Assembly (NCBI GenBank): GCA_001557505.1
Contig: LSAX01000006.1
Span: 620,001 to 684,000 of the forward strand
Length of the DNA stretch: 64,000 nt
Origin: Reticulascus tulasneorum
Lineage: Eukaryota > Ascomycota > Sordariomycetes > Glomerellales > Reticulascaceae
Reading direction: 5' to 3'
Shown here: positions 44,739 to 56,529 of the stretch, in pieces
Layout: every line of letters starts with the position of its first letter
Position numbering within the stretch: the stretch's first letter is position 1
The notes under the pieces: generated by a model
What the model was told of the DNA's origin: nothing
What the model saw: only the letters and a program-made list of their open reading frames with translations
The model's database searches: none
Position numbers and translations under genes: made by a program

Positions 44739-46810
44739 TCACACTACAAACTTGCTCCTCTTTCGCAATGCTGGCCCCAGGAAGTATAGAACGTACATCA
44801 GGACCGAACAGATACACATTAGTCCGGCCAGCAGGCTTACGCCCCCTCCAATGCCCAAAGCTAAGTACATGGGACGAGCAAACAGTACTGCTGCTCCAGC
44901 CAGGAGAGATCTGGCAGCAGCATTGGCAGCAAAGAGTGACGCAGCGTAGGTCGGATAGATGCGAGGAATGTAAGTGAATAGGCCATTAGAGATATGATAG
45001 GATCCACCTTGGAAGATAGCTACCCCTAGGAGAGGAACAGCCCAATGGATGGTAGGTGACGATGTCCATGCTAATTTTATATCTGTTAGTGCATATACCA
45101 GGAAATTGAAAAGGGAGGAATACCAAAGATGAACAGCCCAATAGGCCCGAATACATTCCCGATCAAAGCCGGTCGTAGCCAATATTCTGGGGCCGGTTGA
45201 CCGTTTTTGATGAGGAAAGGTTCGGCGTAAAAGTAGTAGTGAAGAAGTTGAGCTGGGATAGCAATCATAAGACCAATCGGCACAGCAATAAATGCCAAAC
45301 CAGTCTCACCAAGCCCAAAACCATGCATAACTGGGAAAACCAGGGGGAAAGCCTCGAAAAATGTGTAGAATATCGAGTAACAGAGCGAAACATAAACAGT
45401 TGAGAATAAGATGGCAGGATCGAGAGCATTAAGTTGCCACGGTTTGATCAAGGCGTTGTAGGTGATTGAACGCGGTGACATATTAGCCTGCTTCAGTTCG
45501 GACTGCGATTTGTAGAAAGGGTTGCCGGTCAATTTTCGCAGGCGTGCGGCGCGTCGGAGGAGAATATTGTCGGAGGAGGTTTCGGGAAGGAAGAAAAAGA
45601 GGAAGACAAAAAGTGGTGAGCACAGCCATAGCAGTTCAAGTAAACTCCAGTGCCAATTCTTGGCCTCGACAGCATATCCTCCTATCAAGGGGCCAATGGC
45701 GGGTGCCAGGTATGCTTTTGTGATCTTTAGTGAAGAGAATGTAGGAAGATCTGCGGAAATGAACTTACCAGACGAAGACCAAAGTGTTACGACGTATGGA
45801 AGTTTTCGGAATTCCATAATATCTCCAAAGGAAGCTGGTCCCGTGGACAAACTTGGTGAGCCTATTGTTGCATTGCATTAGCAGTAAACACCTCACAGTA
45901 GGTATGGGAAGATAAAACATACTGAAAAATCCAATAAGGAATCGCAGAACAAAGAAACCTGCAAGATTGTTTGTCAAAGCTGCTGGAATCATCAGCAATA
46001 CTGAAATGAAGAGCGTGCCAATGTAAAGTCCATTTCTCCCTATTGCTGGAATTTCGCTTAGAGGTGACCATAACAATGGTCCCAAACCATCTGTGCTGAT
46101 CATCAGAACTTTCCTGAAAAGGGATGGAAATAAAGGCTTACAGGCCATAACGTAAAGAGCTAATCCAAGAGATGCTACAACTTCTGAAACACCGAATTGC
46201 TCTGACACCCCTGGAATGCTAGGTGTGTAGGCGGATGATCCGACGTAGATGGCAAAGGTTAGGGAGCTTCAAATCGGTCAATGTCAGCTGCGGACACATA
46301 CTTTAATACAACCGCAGGAAGTCACTTACCATATCTCAGCAGAAACCAACGCTTTTTTCTTGCCACTCCAATTTTGCGGGTTTGCTGGATCATCTTTTAT
46401 CTGTCAGTTTGTACATGATGGGTAGTATTAACTTTCTCATACTGACCTAGCGAGTACCAATCCACCAGAATGATGCCATCTTTAGTCTGCTCCAGATTTA
46501 TAACTTTCGATTGAGCCAAGTGTAGCGCGTTGTCGAGGTCTGCAGACTGAATTTCATCACTCCCAACAAGATGAAGTCCACCTCTGCCTTGCTCTGCCAC
46601 CCCTTGATCTTGTGGCTTTTCTTCATAGTATGCAGGAGTGGTAGATAGTTCAGAGAAATTGACCGGCGTCTCTGCGCCGGACTCGGTGGGGTTGTCGCGT
46701 CTAGATGGAAGTTCAAATGCAGGATCCTCTTCTGGAAATTGTAGGAATCTTTTGCCTGAAATTAAACGTATGAAGTAGCCGGCTGCCGTTTCGCGGAGTA
46801 AATCGGTCAT
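44739..46810 (-). CDS. MFS transporter, DHA1 (polyamine/multidrug) family
   Basis: Seven exons (46810-46447, 46393-46330, 46266-46142, 46090-45923, 45861-45769, 45714-45124, 45070-44739) join in frame to 578 residues. A 120-residue cytosolic N-terminus precedes DDPANPQNWS and about twelve transmembrane helices. GLGPLLWSPLSEIPAIGRN, APAIGPLIGGYAVE and LPETSSDNILLRRAARLRK mark the fungal Tpo/Flr1-like DHA1 drug:H+ antiporters. The frame is open upstream to an ATG at 47173. I prefer 46810, which gives MTDLLRETAAG, a start typical of this family. The Zn2Cys6 regulator gene ends 827 bp upstream on the same strand. Confidence 0.92.
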
Positions 46811-47636
46811 GGTGGTAGGCGAGGGCTGGTTTGGTTGCAGAAATATGCTGGTGGGATGGTCGCACGTAGGAAGCCGTCCATCTTTATACATATAGATTCT
46901 TCCCAGAAAACGATCCAGATTGATCTTGGCTAGGCACTCGTCTTGGTTTGGGTACAGAAATATTTCAAACATCAAAATGATTACAAGACTTGAAACGGCT
47001 AGAGATGATTTATAATGCCTGCTAGCTCTTGGATCCTCAACCTGACGTTCACTACTGTCAAGATTTGTTGGTAAATCCGGATCCGTTATTCTGGAGGCGA
47101 TGGTTGCGCTTACACCTGCCCAAAGCGTCAAAATAGGATTTGTAATGCAAGCCAACGGGGTTCCGAGTGCCATGCTACGTTTTCCAGCAAAAGAGGCAGC
47201 TGTACCCTATGGCAAGACCTTCCCAAAATATACCTTGACCATGAAGAGTTTGGAGGGAGAGATGAGAAGAAGTTGGTAAAACCCGACCCCTACGCTGCAC
47301 GAAATGTAAAGATTTTCCTTTAACAGTTTTCACTACATTCTTAACAAGATTCTCAATTCTCTTGCCTGTCGGCTTGTTTCCCATCCCGTCGCAATCTCGA
47401 TCTCTTCGAGGTGTTTTAATATGGCGAGCTTCTCCTCGTGCAGAATAAAATGTTTTGCGCCAAGGAAAATGGGCTGTATGTTGTTGATCCAATTCGCACT
47501 TCAAGTTGTTAGAATATATTTCTTCAACTTCTTGAAGTCAGTAAATAGGTTTCTTACTGAATTTTGTTGGTTGTTGAAATGCCACCTATTCTCCGCGCAT
47601 GACAAACTGGTGCACCCTAGTTCCAAAAGAAACTCG
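46811..47636. promoter_or_regulatory. DHA1 transporter promoter region
   Basis: 826 bp between the regulator's stop and the transporter's start, both on the minus strand. Part of it (to 47173) is an open extension of the transporter frame but looks like 5' leader. Confidence 0.5.
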
Positions 47637-49281
47637 TTAATAACAGTCAAGCTCATCCGATAGAAGAACCAAACGTACAATAGCCGCCAACGACGGGGGC
47701 AAAGAAGGGAGTAGCCCACTTTCTAGCAGTAATATGCAACTAGCGTGGTAAAAGATGTTTCCACAAACTGCGTTGTCCATCTATCAGATACATACTGGAG
47801 GTAATGATCGGAGTTACTTGCCCGCTGATGAATTGCTGAAAAGAATTACAGGAAATGGGTTGGCGTCGGTTTCATCAAGCTCGAGTATCGGCCGTACAGA
47901 TGGTGGTCTTAAAGCACCCCAAGTTTGTATTTCACTCCAGAGCATCTCTACTTCCCGAGAAAGCGTGGCGTTGGAAGATTGCAAGTCTGCTGGAAGCCCG
48001 TGAAGAGCGTTGCAAATTCGTGCAAAAATGGAAGCTACGAGGTTACAATATTGGTCTTGTAATGAAGTTCTCTCCGTTTGGTTTGTCTCAAGTGCACCTC
48101 TCCAAACACTTGTCGGAATTAGAGTCTTTTGCTTGGTCGCAACCGCATTGATTATATCTATTCAGTCAGTGGATATCTGGTGATGTGGGAAGAAGCGAGC
48201 TACCCATGTATGCAAAGACCCAGAAACCAACAGAGAGAAATGGACTTGGGGAAGTCCAACTGCGAAGTTCAATACTTGCTGCAAACTTCTGGAGTTGTAT
48301 CCGTGCTGTCTTCACGTCTCCAGACATTGTAGAAAATGTGCCCAAAAGAATTTGGATTATGAGATTTGCTTCGTAACCTTGAGATGCGTGTTCATCAGGA
48401 CTATGTGCACCTATGACGAACTGATAGAGACTATGTGTATGTGGTGACTTTGAGCCTGCCAGTCTATCCCGATGATTGGAGGCGAGAGCCATTGCAGCTG
48501 CCGGCAATAGCGGCGAGCTGATGGCCAACTGGTTAAAGTGATCTAAGAAAAGTCGCCGTGAATCTGCAACTTCGAACCATCTCGAGGTCTCTTGAAGATA
48601 TTGCACGAGAAGGCTTGCTGCTTTATATTTATTGACCACATTCTGAGAGAGTTGGTCAGAAATGGGTTTTGGCGCAGCCACCGCCGGAAGAGTGGACGAA
48701 GGGAGCAAGACGGCCCTCCCAACTGGTGTGAGAACTGTTGTTGATGAAGATCCTGCTGTGTTATTTGAGCTGTTACTTTTGCCAACAGAAGTTTGAACGT
48801 CGTCGCTTTTGCATCCAACGCCAGTGTATCCTTGCTCAATCTCAAGAGTGTTATCCACAAACTAGACTTGGTTAGGTTATTTGCACTTGAAACCCCCAAA
48901 GCCAAGTTTTGCTGCAACGAACCGTGAGCCGACCAATATAGCCTGTGTTGGTTTCCACTGTGGCCAGTCCTCGTTCGTCTTCTTCGGACAATTGGTGCAT
49001 TCGAGAGGCATGGAACGAAGCCCGGATCCCCCATTCGCACACTCTATGCAAACGGCTGCAAGTGCCACACTTGGGCTTTTTCTCATCGCCTCCATCTTTA
49101 ATTAGCCTCTTCGGTTAGTCTTAGTGTCCAATGCTCACATTTCCATCGCTGGGACCGGCAAGTGAGGCTATTTGGGTAAGTCAGCACGGAGCATGTGAAG
49201 ACCATTGCCGGGAAATGGGATGACTTACCACCCTTTCCGCGATCGACTATGAGAAGGTCTAGCCGCTCGTGGGTCGCTCAT
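47637..49281 (-). CDS. Zn(II)2Cys6 transcription factor
   Basis: Six exons (49281-49229, 49167-49139, 49089-48923, 48861-48204, 48157-47822, 47767-47637) join in frame to 457 residues. The DNA-binding domain is split over three tiny exons: RKGCLTCRSQRWKC, then DEKKPKCGTCSRLHRVC. That gives all six zinc-binding cysteines with the usual spacing. The middle region has YLQETSRWFEVADSRRLF, LLPAAAMALAS and FWVFAYMDIINAVA. It ends with NPFPVILFSNSSA, and VCGNIFYHASCILLL after a GC-AG intron. These are the fungal-specific activator blocks. The last 25 residues match nothing I know, so the C-terminus may be longer or truncated. It may control the DHA1 gene just downstream. Confidence 0.85.
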
Positions 49282-50136
49282 GTCAATTGAGCTGAAAACA
49301 GGTTATTCTGTAAAACCTGCTGTAAAGTTTGACCGAGCTTCGTTGTTTTCAAACGGAGACGCAAACCTGAGCACAGAATCCGGAGCAAATGGAAGCATCG
49401 CTTATACTTGCCGGATCGTCCGGATCGCAATGATTGGGCCAATAGCAGCCCATCCAATTACCAATACAATATTTCCTTCTTGGATTAGCGATCACAATTA
49501 TTACAAATACGAATCTGGCACAATTAATGAATTCGATGCATTCCGAATCGACAGCCTACTTAGCATGCCCTTGTTTGATTGGGCTCCTCAAATGTCACCA
49601 AAGGCACACGTGCAAAAGTGGCAAAGACGATCTGCCTCTTCCTTCTCTTCTTTGACCTTGGTTCCAAGCATACCCAAAACTCGTGTATCAACTGATACAC
49701 AAGGTAACACCTCTACCGATATCAAACATTTAAACACTGTCATCATTACTGCATTACCTGCCTCCTTCGACCTCCGAGAAACTTCATCGTGGGCTCTTGA
49801 TTGTTAAGCTGCTGTTAGATATCGTCGATAAAGGCCGGAAGAGAAGGGTAGTGCATAACGCGGTGGATATAGCTGATATTAGCAACGGACGTACCCAGAA
49901 GCACCTTAGCTTCGTCGTGCCGTGGTAGCCACACACATCGCGTCAGCTTGTTTGATTACACCATGAAACTTGGTGCTCTGGGAATGGCCTGGATGTAGTC
50001 ACATCTCTTCGAGTTTAGGATGCTTAAGCTAAAGCAACTTTGGTGTATACGATTTGGTGGGTATGGAGGGAAACCAAGACAAGTAGAATCCTTTTATCTC
50101 GTTCAGCCAGAGCTCGGATATTCAATTCTCTCAAGT
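49282..50136. other. intergenic region upstream of the Zn2Cys6 regulator
   Basis: 855 bp between the DUF4246 stop and the regulator start. A 175-codon plus-strand open frame (49280-49807) lies here. Its ATG overlaps the regulator's start codon and it has no recognisable motif, so I do not call it a gene. Confidence 0.5.
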
Positions 50137-52233
50137 TCAATGCTTATTGACACCCCATCCATGTTCTCGCGCCACCGCCCACCAGCCAAACTTGTCCTTC
50201 TTCAATGCTCGCAGAAACTGAAGGTGTTCTAGCAGACGGTTAATGGTCAACCTAGTAGTCACAGGGAATGGCTCCCTTACTATGTTATGGAATTCTTCAG
50301 CCTTTTCATTATGGCGTCCCCTCTCCTCCATAAGTGTCAGCCGTCCCCTGAGAGCATCGTCCCAGCTTACAGGCTGACCCATAGACTCGAATATGGTTTC
50401 AATAATCTCATTGGGAAGAGTCGTAAATATATCAGTTTCCCGAAGCTCGTCGAGAAACTCCTGTTGCCACTGTTGCTGTTGGGGCGGGACATTCGCCGTT
50501 GACAAGACTGGCCGGTGAGGATCAATGAGGAACATGGCTAGAATCTTGCGATGGCCATCTTTCGTCTTGTCTTCCAGCTCGAATGGCTGTACCTGATGCT
50601 GAAGACAGTTAGGGAAGACTAGCACGCGGTCTTCCCGTGTATCTACTTGGCCGAGCTTTTGGATAGGTGGGCCGCATGGTTCTACACCTATGAATGCTTC
50701 CAGGCTCCAGAATTCGGACTGTGGAGGCCAGTTCTCAATGTCTTTCTTGTCCATGAGTTGGCGAAATGCTAAACTACTCTCGGTGATGTTTTCGTTATCG
50801 TAATAGTACAGAGCTGTGGAGCATATCATATCGTTCATCGCCCCTTCGACATGCCAGCTACCGCCTGTATATTCCGGTTTCGACGGAGTGAGGTGAATAT
50901 TGGCAAGTTTGAAGATGATCTGGAGGCCCTCTGGAAACTGGACCTTCAAGTTCACTGTCTTCGGCGCAGCAATATCGTCGGCGATGCCATCCTTTGGTGC
51001 ATACTCTCTCGGTTCTGGCCATCGCAGAACATGCTTAGATATCATTTCTTCGGTCCAAGTCTCCCATGATTCCAAGGCTTCATCATCAGACCATGCGTCG
51101 AAGTCATCAGGATCTATCCACGCCTCGGGACTCTCTCTGCCAGGCATTCGAAACTTGATTTCTTTTGGCAGACCGAAATCCGTTTCATTCATGTTCCCGA
51201 ACCCGACGCGATCTCGATCAAAATAGCCAGATAAGCAAACCTCCCATAACGGAATAGTGGCCGAAACTAGCTCCTCTAGGACGTGGTAGAGTTCTTTGTG
51301 GTGAACAGGATGAAGGTTGTTGATGTAATTGACAATTTTGGCTCCAGAATCTGACAACTTGACCTCAGATGGCAGCCATTGACAAGTCCCCCACATATCC
51401 GGCGCGGGGTTAATGCTCCAATTCTCAAACCTTGATGGCACATCAACTAGAGCATCGTCGCAACCTGTTCCGACAATCTCCCCTTTTCCAATATAGGATA
51501 AGCAAGTCTGCAGAGAAACAGTCTCGGTCGGCATGGCTCTAGTTTTCCCGTAGAAAACGGGAAACAGGGAAGGGTGGAGAAGATCGAGAACTATCTGGTT
51601 CGAATCCGGATGCCAGTCCTTTTCGTGCTCGGGGATGTCTTCAAGCAGTCGGACGCAGCGACGCAAGCTCTCCTTCAGAGACATCGGCACTGCTGAGTCA
51701 GACTTGACCACGGTGACCTCGGCATCTAGGATGATGACATATCCACAGCTCCTGAACTGTTTTGCTTTGCCTCGAAGTTCTGTGATACACTATTCAATGT
51801 GACGTTAGCAAGAGAACCCAAAATGCGATGGGAGTACGTGACTAACAAAATCAAACATTGGCATAGACATGTGCACGTCCGACCTATCAGCTCCATGCTT
51901 ATCTGGTGAAAAGTCCACCCTGGGAAGGGCTTTTGCCTCGGCTCTCCATTTTGCGACAATATCTTCGTCAAACACTTTCTTCTCCCAATCTGGCTTATCC
52001 GTTATCTGGTTGACAAACGCCAGCATTCGTATTTCGCGATTCGTCACAGCGCAGCTCAACCAATCGCCATCAATGCTCAGAGGAAATCGTTGCTGAGGGC
52101 GTGCAGCTTCATGGTAGTTGATTGGAAGGCCGAATGCGGGCAGCCGGACCCTGCCATCTTGGCCGACTGACTTGCTAATCTTCTCGCGCCAGCTGCAATG
52201 ACTGGGTGAGTCAGTATCGTCTTCTGAAGACAT
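50137..52233 (-). CDS. DUF4246 protein, probable 2-oxoglutarate/Fe(II) oxygenase-like fold
   Basis: Two exons (52233-51847, 51789-50137) join in frame to 679 residues. The N-terminal half has LPAFGLPINY, NQITDKPDWEKKVFDEDIVAKW and the spliced CITELRGKAKQF. The C-terminal half carries GGSWHVEGAMNDMICSTALYYYDNENITES, LVFPNCLQHQVQPF and GHRKILAMFLIDP, then VPPQQQQWQQEF. All are hallmarks of the fungal DUF4246 family, which has no established function that I know. His-x-Glu, a distal His and an Arg eleven or more residues later are spaced like the metal and cosubstrate ligands of 2OG dioxygenases; that reading is inference. The preceding regulator and transporter lie on the same strand. Confidence 0.85.
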
Positions 52234-53009
52234 CCTAGCAGATTGAAAGACGACAAGTTAGAAAGAGATTGCCTGTGTTGGCTGCGGGATGAGAGAATAT
52301 TTATGTTTTCTCTCAAGCCGTTGTGTTTTGGTATTTTCCTGCGGTTGGTTGGCCCAAGTCCGGAAGGGAGGCGTTTAATTGGTTATCAAGCATTCTGTGA
52401 CAGGCTCCAGCTGTGTCAGTTCGCGACTTCGCACCAACAACCTGGAACGGCAGCTGGTGCGACAACCCGGAAGGACAATGAACCGGCGGTTAAATTCTGC
52501 AACTCAGACAGACTTGAGAGAGTAACAAGAAAGAGTCGACAAGAGTCTAGCCGGATTCACACGATGTAGTAAGAATAGCAATGGGAGGAATGGATTTGGT
52601 GCGGCCTCATGGTCAATTCCCAGTCATACTCGCAGATGCCCGCATATCAGAGTATATGCAGAAGGTGCCGCTAGTCGCAACCTTCTTGTTCCAATCTGGA
52701 CGACGTGTCTAAAGCCTTTACAGATGCAGGAACTTAAGACCAATGCTTGACGCTGTGATATGAATTGGCAAACTAAATTCACTTGCGCAGGGTAAAGTGC
52801 ATGATTGCAGCGCGCAACTCTGATGTAACACGGACTCTCAGTGAATCCGAGTCTAAGACTTTTGGTTTGTAAATTTGAGTGTGCTATTCTCGGGCTCGCA
52901 GGAATAGCTACAGAGTCTGTATATTGAACATTTGAGCAAGTTGCTCGTACTTCGAAGCTAGCTTCCTTGCATCTATTCCCCCGCGCATAAGCTTCTCATG
53001 AAACTGTAC
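52234..53009. other. intergenic, no gene seen
   Basis: 776 bp holding the DUF4246 promoter and the 3' end of the subtilase gene. No supported open frame. Confidence 0.5.
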
Positions 53010-56000
53010 CTATGGCCTTGGCAAGACCGTGATCTCTGGAGTTTTCCAGACAGCCCAATTGTCGGCTCTCTCAGGGACGCCGAATGGACGAAGAGCCGCA
53101 AAGCGGAACCTATAAAGACGCAGGGCCCCATGTCAGTCATTGGGCAACGGAAGAACGTAGCAAGTCAGATCAGATGAGGAGAGTTGGAGACAGTGGAGGT
53201 GGATAAGAATATGTGGTTTGTGTAGTTCCTGCAGAGATGGGAGGTATTTTGACTCACGAGTACGTGCCCGGGGCAAGATATGTCCCGTTGGCTAACTTTC
53301 CAAACCACCAGAACTGGTGATCAGGCCAGGAGTAAGGCGAGCTTCTTACGAGGTCGAAGATTGGGAATGATACTGTACTCTCTGGGTCCATTATCGTGGG
53401 ATCCCACCACGACCATAGCTCGGAATCAATGAAGCTAGTGGCGGAGCCAATATACCCGTTCTCACCTACTACGGGAGGATATTTCCAGTTGCGCTCCCTC
53501 CAACCTGACTCGTAAATCTATAATAAATATGGCTTGTCAGCAAACTTGCTTTCATACATCTGGAGAAGGGCCTGAAGACTAACATCCGCACGAAGTTGCG
53601 CTGTGCCGAATTTGAGGGCAACGTGAAAGTTCGGCCAGTCGCCGTTTTCCACACTTGTGTCGAAGGTATAGCTGGGAAATATTTAGCTTCATAAAAGTCG
53701 CAGCTCGTCTCACTGATAACCAGGAGTCCCTTTGGAAACTTACGCGTGATGCACATCGATGTCTTCGCCATCCTTACCTGCAGTCTGTCGCGGGCTGTCC
53801 TGCTCATAAACACTGTCGAATCGCTTCTTTATGTCAAATGCCGCGCCTAAGAGAAATTTAGATTCCAAAAAGGAATAAAGCGAGAAAGGGAATATCTCAA
53901 ACCCAAGTATGGAACCGACAGCTCTTCGCCATTGCTACCGGAGATCAGAACCTTGCCACCGTAGAAAGGCATATTGTTCTGATTAAGCCCCTCGGGTATG
54001 CTAAAACTGAATCTATGATGCCACGTGTTAGAAAGCTCTTGAATGAGACTTCCGGGGGAAGATTGAGCGAGCCTTACTTTGCTGTCTTCGTCGCACCAGC
54101 TGCCACTTTGAACGTCCCTGTTGGGAATGATACCTTGGGAACAATGTTTAAAGGCTCAAGGGTGAACACTGGGGATAAACTCCAGTCATCGGCACTAATT
54201 GCTTCAAATCCAGCAGCGGGCTGTAACGTGAAGTTATAGGTGACTGGGACCTTAGCGTTATTCGTGATTTCAACCTGATGATATCTACTGAAATGAAGCG
54301 TGTCATTCAGTACGAATTTGTCGTATTTCAGTGTCGTTGTGTAGTTCAGCAGCTTCCACGCGTTGATCATACCACCACCAACTTGCACTGGTGGTGCCCA
54401 GAACCCATAGTCTTTCGGTATCACATCAGGACTCATGATATCGGCTGTATTCCACGGTACGGCGCCACCGCTTGCGATAATGCGCTGCTGCATCTCCTTT
54501 CCGAAACCACGGCCATGAACGCTTCGGCCACCATACTTGCCGATGTAGAGCGCTGCTACACCTGCAACATAAGGACATGCCATTGAAGTACCGCTAAGAA
54601 TCGCCCAAGCCCCTCCGGGGAAAGTGCTGAAGATTGTGCCACCTGGTGCTGCGATATCTGGCTTGATATCGAGGTCATAGGTTGGGCCCCAAGACGTCCA
54701 CTGGTCTGGTAGTCCGCCGGCAGAGTTGAAAGCGCCGACTCTGTATGATGGTTGTTCTGAAAAGTTTACAGTAACGTTTCCGCCTGCTGCAAATGCCGAA
54801 AGAAGTACATCGCCTGCATGTTTATCCGTTAATGCCAAGTCAGGCGACCAGTAATACGGGTATGGTGGATTCTGAAGGTTGAAAGGCTCATCGTTGTTGT
54901 AGAACAACACATGCTCTGCATTGTATTCGTAGGTATTCAATTGGACCTGCCAGGGCCAGCACACCGAACCCGAGACCTTCGGAATAAGTAGCACCTTGCC
55001 AGTGAAGTCATAGTCCCCGGGAGGTAGTGGCGTGCATCCATCAGCGCCGCCAGGCAGCTGCACAAGCGGCCAGTCCTTCATTTTCCACTGCTTATAGTCA
55101 AGATCAATGTACTGGAAATATCCGAAGGTCAGTGTATTGGATACGCCATCGACTGTGATGGTCGCTTTGTAGGGTATGACGGGCACCGTGGATGCCTCAA
55201 TGGAGGCAACCCCGAGCACGTTCTTCCCTGACGATCCGGACCCAAAGAAGAAAGGCCCGTCACGACCACTATTACCAGCGGAAATCGTGACCACAACCCC
55301 CTCTTCAACTAGACGGGATGCAACAGTCGCCCAAGCACCGGTGGCCCAGCCGCTGGGCATGCCAATGCTGGAGGTGATGATATCGGCCTGTTCCGAGATA
55401 TTAGTCGTGTCACTGAGCGAGGTTCTAGGGATTGCCTACGCCGGCCTCGTACGCCATGAGGAAAGCTTCTACTAGGGTGTCTTCATCAGTGCCGCTCTAT
55501 GACGGTGTCAGCCAAATTTTTCCATCCACGCGTTGTGGATAGAAAATAGCCTACTTCGAGAGAAAACACTTTATAAGATAAAATCTCGGCCTCGGGCGCG
55601 ACTCCGGTAAAACTAGAGTATCTTAGGATCTGGACGTAAGATGGTGAGCTGCCAGGACTCTTCACGTACGAATCTGTCTTTCCAGCTATTATGCCGGAGA
55701 CGTGGGTGCCGTGGCCTGCCGTATCGAGTGGATCGCTATCGGGCTCTTTCTCGTAGCCGTAGTTTCCCGGAGCCCAGTCTATAATTGTAAGTATATATAT
55801 CCAAGAATTAAAGGTATCAGACGTAAGAAATTGACGAGGAATACTTACGGCTATCGCCAACAAGGTCCCAACCACCAGAAACCTTGAAACCAGGACCAAA
55901 TCCTCCTCCGAGCTAAGTCATGCTATTAACACGGCTCGGTAGACGGTTGTTCAGAGGACCCACAGCTGGATGATTGTAGTCCACTCCAGTATCTACAACT

Positions 56001-56529
56001 GCAATCTTGACTCCCTTGCCAAAGTATCCAGCTTCATGGGCCAAGTCAACCCCAGTAGACCAATGTATAGAGTAGTTTTTGGCAGAAAGATCGTCAGGGA
56101 AAGCTTGCTTGACATCTAGAGGTGCAAGCTGGATCCTGCTGGCGGGCCATACTTGAGAAACTTCAATGAGATTCACGAGTGAATCGAAGTTTTCAGTCAC
56201 CGATTCTACACTTAAGCCGGTAAACACATCGGTTTTGAACGTCTTCAACACTTTGTTTCCTGTCGCTGCACCTAGCGTTTGCGATAGCGCTTCCACATCG
56301 GCGCCCTTTTACATCAGAATTAGTTATCGTTCGGCCACATGGCAGCTGTTTAATATTACTAGCAAGAGATGGGGTATTGTACCGGAACGACCTCAATGAT
56401 GTATTTCTTTGCGCCGGCGGCACCAGGCTCGGTACCAAATGCACTCCCTTGTCGGCGGGATACAGCCGTAGCACTACCGGCTAGAACTAGCACGGGGAGA
56501 ACAGCGCGGAGATGCATGTTGATCTTCAT
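53010..56529 (-). CDS. secreted subtilisin-like serine protease (S8A, with I9, PA and Fn3-like regions)
   Basis: Twelve exons join in frame to 913 residues: 56529-56383, 56305-55964, 55912-55849, 55778-55670, 55612-55555, 55496-55440, 55387-54078, 54006-53903, 53846-53744, 53671-53584, 53517-53258 and 53109-53010. A signal peptide (HLRAVLPVLVLAGSATA) and an I9-type propeptide lead. The catalytic triad is Asp in VVDTGVDYNHPA, His in DTAGHGTHVSG and Ser in LSGTSMACPYVAG; oxyanion Asn is in ISAGNSG. A PA-like insert lies between His and Ser. After the protease come TYNFTLQPAAGFEA and a beta-rich tail ending in ITVLPRP, as in the large extracellular subtilases of the Vpr/minor protease group. Exons 2 to 7 are short and cluster around the Asp and His motifs. 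It probably degrades extracellular proteins. Confidence 0.94.

Noticed and set aside
46811..47173. 121-residue N-terminal extension of the DHA1 transporter
   Set aside because: The frame is open, but the extension matches nothing in the family, while the downstream Met at 46810 begins a typical start.
49280..49807. 175-codon plus-strand open frame next to the Zn2Cys6 gene
   Set aside because: Its ATG overlaps the regulator's start codon on the other strand, leaving no promoter for either, and the translation has no domain, signal peptide or family motif.
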